A DNA stretch of 11,302 nt, from assembly GCA_026197195.1 (NCBI GenBank), contig JAPHUG010000473.1, positions 1-11,302 on the forward strand, written 5' to 3'. Under the pieces are notes generated by a model that was not told where the DNA came from, did no database searches, and saw nothing but the letters and a program-made list of their open reading frames with translations. A program made the position numbers and the translations under genes. The stretch is from Sedimenticola sp. (lineage in GTDB: Bacteria; Pseudomonadota; Gammaproteobacteria; Chromatiales; Chromatiaceae). Each line of letters opens with the position of its first letter. The stretch's first letter is position 1. Positions 6,535-11,302 of the stretch are shown here, one piece after another.

Positions 6535-7587
6535 ATGACCCAAACCACAGCTTCCAGCACACTCAAGGCTCATCCTGTTACCGTTCCGGCCCACCCTGTG
6601 TGGCCAGAAATGAGCCCGGAAGAAAAGAGCGCCACAAAAAATCGTATCAAGGCGTTACTAAAAGAACGAAATGCCGTGCTGGTAGCCCATTACTATACCG
6701 ATGGTGATCTACAGGAGCTGGCTGAGGAGACGGGGGGTTGCGTTTCAGACTCGCTGGAGATGGCCCGGTTTGGTACGCAGCAATCAGCCGACACCTTAGT
6801 TGTCTGCGGTGTTCGTTTCATGGGTGAAACGGCAAAAATCCTAAACCCGGAAAAACATATCCTCATGCCGGACCTGAATGCCACCTGCTCACTGGACGAG
6901 GGGTGTCCCGCAGATGAATTCACGGCTTTTTGTGATCAGCACCCAGACCATACTGTGGTGGTATATGCCAATACCAGCGCAAAGGTTAAAGCGCGTGCAG
7001 ACTGGGTGGTCACCTCAGGAATTGCCCTGCCGATCATTCAGCATCTGGCCGAATGTGGTGAGAAGATTATCTGGGCACCCGACAAGCATCTGGGCCGGTA
7101 TGTGCAGAAACAGACCGGTGCTGAGATGCTGTTCTGGAATGGCTCCTGTGTCGTACATGAAGAGTTTAAGTCTGTCGCCTTGGAGCGCATCAAGCGCCTA
7201 CACCCAGAAGCTGCCGTACTGGTTCATCCGGAATCCCCTGAAGAGGTGATCGACCAGGCCGATGTCGTGGGCTCCACCACAACACTGATCAATGCCGTCA
7301 AAGAGATGGACAATAAAACCTTTATTGTGGCAACAGATGGCGGCATTTTTCACAAGATGAAACAACTGGCACCGGGCAAGAAACTGATCGAAGCACCCAC
7401 TGCCGGTGAGGGAGCGACCTGTGAGAGCTGCGCCCACTGCCCCTGGATGGGCATGAATGCCCTGCAAAACCTGGAACAGGTCCTGTTGACCGGCAACAAT
7501 GAAATACAGATTGACCCGGCTATCAGGGAGCAGGCGGTCAAATCCATTCAGAAAATGCTCGATTTCTCTAGCAACATGAAAAAATAG
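6535..7587 (+). CDS. nadA: Quinolinate synthase NadA
   Basis: A 350-residue quinolinate synthase. It condenses iminoaspartate (from NadB) with dihydroxyacetone phosphate to give quinolinate, the first pyridine of de novo NAD synthesis, using an oxygen-sensitive [4Fe-4S] cluster in the cytosol. The three expected ligands are present: C118 in [11 protein letters not shown]205 in NGSCVVHEE and C302 in [10 protein letters not shown]. Other family blocks are [73 protein letters not shown] and [11 protein letters not shown]. The spacing matches the long E. coli-type NadA, with about 20 extra low-complexity residues at the N-terminus. The start ATG has AAGAG six bases upstream. It is probably transcribed with nrtR and repressed by it when NAD metabolites are ample. 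No nadB or nadC is in the window. Confidence 0.96.
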   Translation: MTQTTASSTLKAHPVTVPAHPVWPEMSPEEKSATKNRIKALLKERNAVLVAHYYTDGDLQELAEETGGCVSDSLEMARFGTQQSADTLVVCGVRFMGETAKILNPEKHILMPDLNATCSLDEGCPADEFTAFCDQHPDHTVVVYANTSAKVKARADWVVTSGIALPIIQHLAECGEKIIWAPDKHLGRYVQKQTGAEMLFWNGSCVVHEEFKSVALERIKRLHPEAAVLVHPESPEEVIDQADVVGSTTTLINAVKEMDNKTFIVATDGGIFHKMKQLAPGKKLIEAPTAGEGATCESCAHCPWMGMNALQNLEQVLLTGNNEIQIDPAIREQAVKSIQKMLDFSSNMKK

Positions 7588-7747
7588 GAATTCAACTACT
7601 TGCTTGAATGAGCCAAGTCAATTTCTACTCAAGATTTCTCCTTGACAGTCGCCAACTTCTTCATGCAACGGAGGGCACGTCATCAACACTAATGTTTGGC
7701 ACCGTATCTGACAGGGGTGATGTCTATTACGGTGATGAGGAGTTCCC
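7588..7747. other. Intergenic region upstream of the chemoreceptor
   Basis: No gene is visible. ATTCAA and TTGAAT (about 7590-7610) form a weak AT-rich inverted repeat that is not a convincing terminator. A sequence resembling a sigma-54 -24 element, TTGGCAC (7696-7702), is followed ten bases after its GG by GA instead of the required GC. AGGAG (7738-7742) is the ribosome binding site of the chemoreceptor gene, five bases before its ATG. Confidence 0.4.
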
Positions 7748-9382
7748 ATGAATGCACTGCGTCGCCTTAAAATTACTCACCGCCTCTGGGCGTTGATATC
7801 ACTAGCGGTCCTCGGTATCGCTGTTATCACCGCACTCTCACTGGCCCAGCTTAAATCCAGCCTGCTCCACGAGAAAGAACTCCAGACACAAAAACTGGTG
7901 GAGACGGCTCACAGCATCATCTCTGATTTTCATGGGCGCTTTACCAAGGGCGAGCTCGATGAAGCCAGTGCCAAGGCCGGCGCCCTGGCCAGCATCGAAT
8001 CCCTCCGTTATGAAGGCGGAAACTACTTCTGGGTCAATGATATGAACTCAGTAGTCTTGATGCATGCCGTGAAACCGTCCCTTAATGGCAAAAATCTTTC
8101 TGATCTTAAGGATGCCAACGGCACCGCCATCTTTGTCGAATTTGTAAAAACCGTGAAGGCCAACGGTGAAGGTACTGTCCCCTATCTCTGGCCTAAACCG
8201 GGTAGCGAAGATCCGGTCCAGAAGGTCTCCTATATCAAGGGTTTCAAAGCCTGGGACTGGGTTGTCGGCACGGGCATCTATATAGATGATGTAGAAGTCG
8301 CCTTCTGGGAGAGTGCTACCACAATGGGCGCCATTGTCGGTGCCATACTGATCTTCCTGATCACGCTTTCAGCCATTATCGCCCGTAGTGTCTGTACCCC
8401 ACTGCAGTTGACCACCGAAGCGATGCACAATATCGCAGCGGGGGATGGTGACCTGACACAGCGGCTTGATAGCAGTGGTAACGATGAAGTGGCCAAACTG
8501 GCAGACGCCTTTAATCAATTTGCCATAAAGGTACAAAACACCATCGCCCAGGTCAGCACCGCCACTAATCAACTGACCAGCTCTGCGGATGAACTCTCGG
8601 CCATTACCGCCAAGAGCCACGAAGGTATGAATGAGCAGCGCACAGAAACCCATCAGGTTGCGACAGCGGTTACTGAAATGGCCGCTACGGTTCATGAAAT
8701 CGCAAGAAATGCCGAGAAAACCGCTAGCTCTGCCCGCGAAGCCAACGATGAAGCCCGCAATGGCAGCACCGTAGTGGACGAAGCCTCCCAGTCAATCAAC
8801 ACCCTGGCAAGTGAAGTTGAGCGCGCCTCCAGTGTTATCAACCGACTGGAGTCAGAGGGCGAAGCGATTGGCTCGGTACTGGATGTGATTCGCGGCATTG
8901 CTGAACAGACTAATCTTTTGGCACTGAATGCTGCCATCGAAGCGGCACGTGCCGGCGAGCAGGGTCGCGGATTTGCTGTGGTGGCCGATGAGGTAAGAAC
9001 GCTTGCCAGTCGGACACAGCAATCCACCCAGGAAATTCAGGAGATGATTGAAAGACTGCAGAGCGGCACCAGCGAGGCCGTCCAAGTGATGACCCGCAGC
9101 CAATCCACTACACAGGTAACGGTGGACAAAGCTCGGGCCGCCGCTGAGTCACTCAATAAGATTGTTCAATCGATCTCAACCATTTCGGATATGAACACCC
9201 AGATCGCCAGTGCCGCCGAAGAACAATCCGCTGTGGCACAGGAGATTGATCGCAGCATTGTTCAGATATCCCAACTGGCCGAGGAGGCTACCCTGGGATC
9301 AGACCGGGTGGCGACATCCAGTCAGGAGCTGTCGCGACTCAGTGAGGGACTGCAGATACAGGTCAGTCAATTCAAGGTCTAA
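7748..9382 (+). CDS. Methyl-accepting chemotaxis protein, single Cache sensor
   Basis: A 544-residue transmembrane chemoreceptor. Order of parts: a short basic N-terminus, TM1 (about 11-33), a periplasmic single-Cache domain of the sCache_2 type (about 34-187; [43 protein letters not shown]), TM2 (about 190-212), HAMP (about 213-265; [24 protein letters not shown]) and a long coiled-coil signalling domain. The kinase-contact hairpin tip is intact ([20 protein letters not shown] through [15 protein letters not shown], about 385-420). sCache_2 domains often bind small carboxylates, but the ligand here cannot be read off. There is no C-terminal CheR-docking pentapeptide; it ends QVSQFKV. AGGAG five bases before the ATG supports the start. 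It stands alone, without che genes nearby, and ends at the hairpin terminator at 9408-9429. Confidence 0.95.
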   Translation: MNALRRLKITHRLWALISLAVLGIAVITALSLAQLKSSLLHEKELQTQKLVETAHSIISDFHGRFTKGELDEASAKAGALASIESLRYEGGNYFWVNDMNSVVLMHAVKPSLNGKNLSDLKDANGTAIFVEFVKTVKANGEGTVPYLWPKPGSEDPVQKVSYIKGFKAWDWVVGTGIYIDDVEVAFWESATTMGAIVGAILIFLITLSAIIARSVCTPLQLTTEAMHNIAAGDGDLTQRLDSSGNDEVAKLADAFNQFAIKVQNTIAQVSTATNQLTSSADELSAITAKSHEGMNEQRTETHQVATAVTEMAATVHEIARNAEKTASSAREANDEARNGSTVVDEASQSINTLASEVERASSVINRLESEGEAIGSVLDVIRGIAEQTNLLALNAAIEAARAGEQGRGFAVVADEVRTLASRTQQSTQEIQEMIERLQSGTSEAVQVMTRSQSTTQVTVDKARAAAESLNKIVQSISTISDMNTQIASAAEEQSAVAQEIDRSIVQISQLAEEATLGSDRVATSSQELSRLSEGLQIQVSQFKV

Positions 9383-9407
9383 CAAAAAGGCACGTAATTC
9401 GATAAAA

Positions 9408-9429
9408 AAGGGGTGCTGCTGCACCCCTT
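9408..9429. terminator. Bidirectional rho-independent terminator
   Basis: AAGGGGTGC (9408-9416) pairs perfectly with GCACCCCTT (9421-9429) around the loop TGCT. It sits between the converging chemoreceptor and dnr-like genes. On the minus strand the stem is followed by an uninterrupted T6 tract (9404-9409 read as T), making it a strong terminator for dnr. On the plus strand the tract is TTATTGTTT, weaker but usable. Confidence 0.88.
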
Positions 9430-9450
9430 ATTGTTTGTAAGTGTTATTCA

Positions 9451-10158
9451 TCAGCTCTCTGGGCTGATATGCTGGCCACAGATACCGGATGACTCGGCAT
9501 GTTTTCGCAGCCCTTCCACATCAAGAATCTCAATATGACCGCCTTTCACCTTAACCAAACCCTGGTCGGTAAAATTATGCAGAATTCTTGAGAAGGTTTC
9601 CGGCTTTACAGAGAGGCGTGAAGCCAATACACCCTTCGGGGTAGCCAGATCAAAAGCCACCCTGACCTGTCCTTTGAACATCGACTTGCCACAGAGATAA
9701 CCGGCTACACGGCCTGTTGCACTCTGCAGGGTTAAATCGTCAATCTCTTTAATCATGCGGCGCAGGCGCATACTCATGTCACCCATAACGCGGAAACAGG
9801 TATCCGTGGATTCTCTTAACAGATCAAGAAACCCCCTGCTTTCAACCGCTATCAGGCGTGATTTTCCAATCGCCGTTGCCCTGACCGGATAGGCCGGATT
9901 ATCAGAGAACATCAGCGCTTCGGCAAAGGTGTGTCCTGCCACAACGACCTCGATAACTTTTTCATTGCCATTCATTGAGAGTCTGGAGAGCTTGATCTGT
10001 CCCTCCTGCACCAGGAAGAAGCGTTTGGCCGCATCTCCCGCCTCAAACAACGCCTCATTATCCTGCAACTGGATATCCGTACTCATCTGACGAACACGTT
10101 CCAGTTGCTCATCATTCAGTTGAGAAAAAAGATAGGCCTCTTTTAGATCAGCCAGCAT
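9451..10158 (-). CDS. dnr: Dnr-like Crp/Fnr-family transcription regulator
   Basis: A 235-residue regulator with an N-terminal cyclic-nucleotide-binding-type beta-roll (about 10-120), a dimerisation helix (about 121-145) and a helix-turn-helix (about 172-205). The four-cysteine [4Fe-4S] N-terminus of true FNR is missing; its only cysteines are C121, C156 and C227. Blocks such as HTFAEALMFSDNPAYPVRATA and LSVKPETFSRILHNFTDQG closely resemble Pseudomonas DNR, the nitric-oxide-responsive activator of denitrification genes. The recognition helix keeps E187, S190 and R191, the E-x-x-S-R set that reads TTGAT half-sites. The ATG is fixed by an in-frame stop two codons upstream; AGGTGAT precedes it. 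The gene ends at a strong terminator, and its upstream region carries a striking 15-bp tandem repeat. Assignment to the DNR/heme-sensing branch is inference; another FNR-like branch is possible. Confidence 0.82.
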   Translation of the reverse strand: MLADLKEAYLFSQLNDEQLERVRQMSTDIQLQDNEALFEAGDAAKRFFLVQEGQIKLSRLSMNGNEKVIEVVVAGHTFAEALMFSDNPAYPVRATAIGKSRLIAVESRGFLDLLRESTDTCFRVMGDMSMRLRRMIKEIDDLTLQSATGRVAGYLCGKSMFKGQVRVAFDLATPKGVLASRLSVKPETFSRILHNFTDQGLVKVKGGHIEILDVEGLRKHAESSGICGQHISPES

Positions 10159-10362
10159 AATTCACCATCACCTGAAAAAATAGTTAACTATCATATAGTT
10201 AACTATCATATAGTTAACAAATGTTAGTCTACTATTTTACCGTAGATTATAGATGATGGAAATCTTCCCGCGCAGAATAACGGTGGCAACGACCGCCCGA
10301 GGCCAGATCCAGCAGGAATAAGCCTGTCTGTCCTGGAGGCTATAACCAGGGCGTCAATTCAA
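10159..10362. other. Promoter region of the dnr-like gene
   Basis: A 204-bp non-coding gap separates dnr from the upstream membrane-protein gene on the same strand. It contains the 15-bp tandem repeat (10181-10220), a TATAAT on the minus strand (10246-10251) without a clear -35, and an imperfect inverted repeat TCCAGCAGGA/TCCTGGA (about 10305-10335) that could fold behind the upstream gene but lacks a T-run. No TTGAT-N4-ATCAA site is seen here. Confidence 0.45.
10181..10220. repeat. 15-bp tandem repeat with palindromic core TAGTTAACTA
   Basis: Unit TAGTTAACTATCATA occurs at 10181-10195 and 10196-10210 identically, followed by a partial third copy TAGTTAACAA at 10211-10220. Each complete unit begins with the perfect 10-bp palindrome TAGTTAACTA. 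The array lies 23-62 bp upstream of the dnr start codon. On the minus strand it includes a possible promoter: TTGTTA, 17 bp, TATATG. It looks like an array of operators or a variable promoter element. Confidence 0.75.
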
Positions 10363-11302
10363 TTATTCGGCTTTGGAATCAACCGCATAGGCAAGCAGGG
10401 CCTGATTGACCTGACGATATTTTTTCATCGCCATAAAGAGGTTTTTGACTAGCAGGATATTGGAGAAGGCAAAGAGAATACCCGCCAGATGGGCAAACCA
10501 TTCCGGCTTCAGCGCGGCCGCCAAAAGCATAAGGAGTGCTGCCAGGTGGGCTTTATACTGCAAGCGAGCCGCCTTATCTGTAATAAACTCTTTCATATTA
10601 GGCACTTGTACCGTCATGCACATCAAACTGAGTTGACGATTCTGAAGATGGAACCAGGAGAGAAACGGCACGATTTTATAAAGCATACCATTCACAACAG
10701 AAAGCCCTGCCCCCACGATCAGTACAACGCCCAACAACAAACTGTACTGTGGCGAGTTGGACAACAGGGTTGACGACATACCGGCACCCCAGAGTACGGC
10801 ACTGAGTAGAATCGCCAACATGCCAATACGCCAGAACTGCATGGTCATGTCGGGTACACGGCGTTTACGCTGAAGCTGAAGCTGAAGCGTGACCACGGCA
10901 TAGTAGATAAAGCCGGGAATCAGCAACAGCATCGCTAGCAGCGGTAAAACAGCATTGAGCCAATCAAGTGCCGCGGCCAACATCAATAATGACCAGACGA
11001 TCAGCATGACAAACAGCCCGGGCGCCAGGTAGCGGCGCATAAGCGCAGGATATTCAGGGGTGACCTGAAACATGGGAACCACTTGGTAGGAGAGGCCCAC
11101 CAACAGCAGTCCAATCCACCCCAACACCCCCCACCCCAGGTGAATGTTGACCAATTGGGCTATATGACCAAACCCTACGGTTCCTAGAAAGCCACTCGCC
11201 AGCAGCAGCCCTAACAGTAGCGTGATCAGAAAGGCAACCAGCGCAAGCCGCATCGCCGTAATGGTGGGTGTTACCGTTTTAACTCGCCATAGTGCTATTG
11301 AA
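10363..11302 (-). CDS. Multi-spanning membrane protein, 5' end outside window
   Basis: A polytopic membrane protein with about eight hydrophobic helices in the visible part. The first Met in the frame (11251-11253) is probably internal: the frame stays open to the right edge, reading SIALWRVKTVTPTITA just before MRLALVAF, which looks like a cytoplasmic loop entering a helix, and there is no ribosome binding site there. The protein therefore most likely begins beyond the window. Histidines in or near helices (numbered from that Met: H30, H38 in NIHLGWGVLGW, H202 in FLSWFHLQ, H236, H255) and the general pattern recall heme-copper oxidase subunit I-like or NnrS-like proteins, which occur beside Dnr-type regulators in denitrifiers. 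This family link is from memory of pattern, not a proven match. The gene runs towards dnr but is separated from it by 204 bp with its own promoter-like region. Confidence 0.65.
   Translation of the reverse strand, partial: SIALWRVKTVTPTITAMRLALVAFLITLLLGLLLASGFLGTVGFGHIAQLVNIHLGWGVLGWIGLLLVGLSYQVVPMFQVTPEYPALMRRYLAPGLFVMLIVWSLLMLAAALDWLNAVLPLLAMLLLIPGFIYYAVVTLQLQLQRKRRVPDMTMQFWRIGMLAILLSAVLWGAGMSSTLLSNSPQYSLLLGVVLIVGAGLSVVNGMLYKIVPFLSWFHLQNRQLSLMCMTVQVPNMKEFITDKAARLQYKAHLAALLMLLAAALKPEWFAHLAGILFAFSNILLVKNLFMAMKKYRQVNQALLAYAVDSKAE

Noticed and set aside
10871..10888. Three tandem copies of TGAAGC
   Set aside because: It lies inside the membrane-protein coding region, keeps frame and encodes a Leu-Gln repeat in a loop; too short to argue for a functional repeat.

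Overview
The window looks like chromosomal DNA of a gammaproteobacterium. Codon and base use are balanced, intergenic stretches are AT-rich, and the gene set is a mix of a Dnr-type Crp/Fnr regulator, an NrtR-nadA pair, a Cache chemoreceptor, c-di-GMP signalling genes and a small SCP-2 protein. This combination would fit an anaerobically respiring or sulfur-oxidising lineage such as Chromatiales or Sedimenticola relatives. That placement is inference from gene content only. No RNA genes, insertion sequences, phage genes or CRISPR arrays were seen.

Layout, left to right. (a) 1-275: a possible C-terminal tail of a left-hand gene, then non-coding DNA with a hairpin terminator. (b) 276-671, minus: a small SCP-2 sterol-carrier-like protein with a perfect FNR/Dnr-type box (TTGAT-N4-ATCAA) just upstream. 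(c) 672-1060: a divergent intergenic region carrying two palindromes. (d) 1061-3543, plus: a membrane-anchored dynamin-like GTPase followed after 17 bp by a Mak-like ROK fructokinase. (e) 3583-5660, minus: an HDOD protein followed by a GAF-GGDEF diguanylate cyclase, a two-gene signalling operon. (f) 5838-7587, plus: NrtR (Nudix plus winged helix) and nadA, an NAD-synthesis operon next to candidate operator palindromes. (g) 7748-9382, plus: a single-Cache methyl-accepting chemotaxis protein ending at a strong bidirectional terminator shared with the next gene. (h) 9451-10158, minus: a Dnr-like regulator whose promoter region holds a 15-bp tandem repeat of a perfect 10-bp palindrome. (i) 10363 to the right edge, minus: a multi-spanning membrane protein, probably related to the cytochrome-oxidase-subunit-I/NnrS type. 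Its 5' end lies outside the window.

The most informative link is between (b) and (h). The Dnr-like protein carries the E-x-x-S-R recognition-helix signature expected to read TTGAT half-sites, and the only perfect TTGAT-N4-ATCAA site noticed by eye lies in front of the SCP-2 gene. Other points worth checking are the repeat array in front of dnr, a near-identical palindromic motif shared by the dynamin and nrtR upstream regions, and the dynamin-fructokinase pairing. No wholly new multi-gene system is evident; most genes belong to known families.
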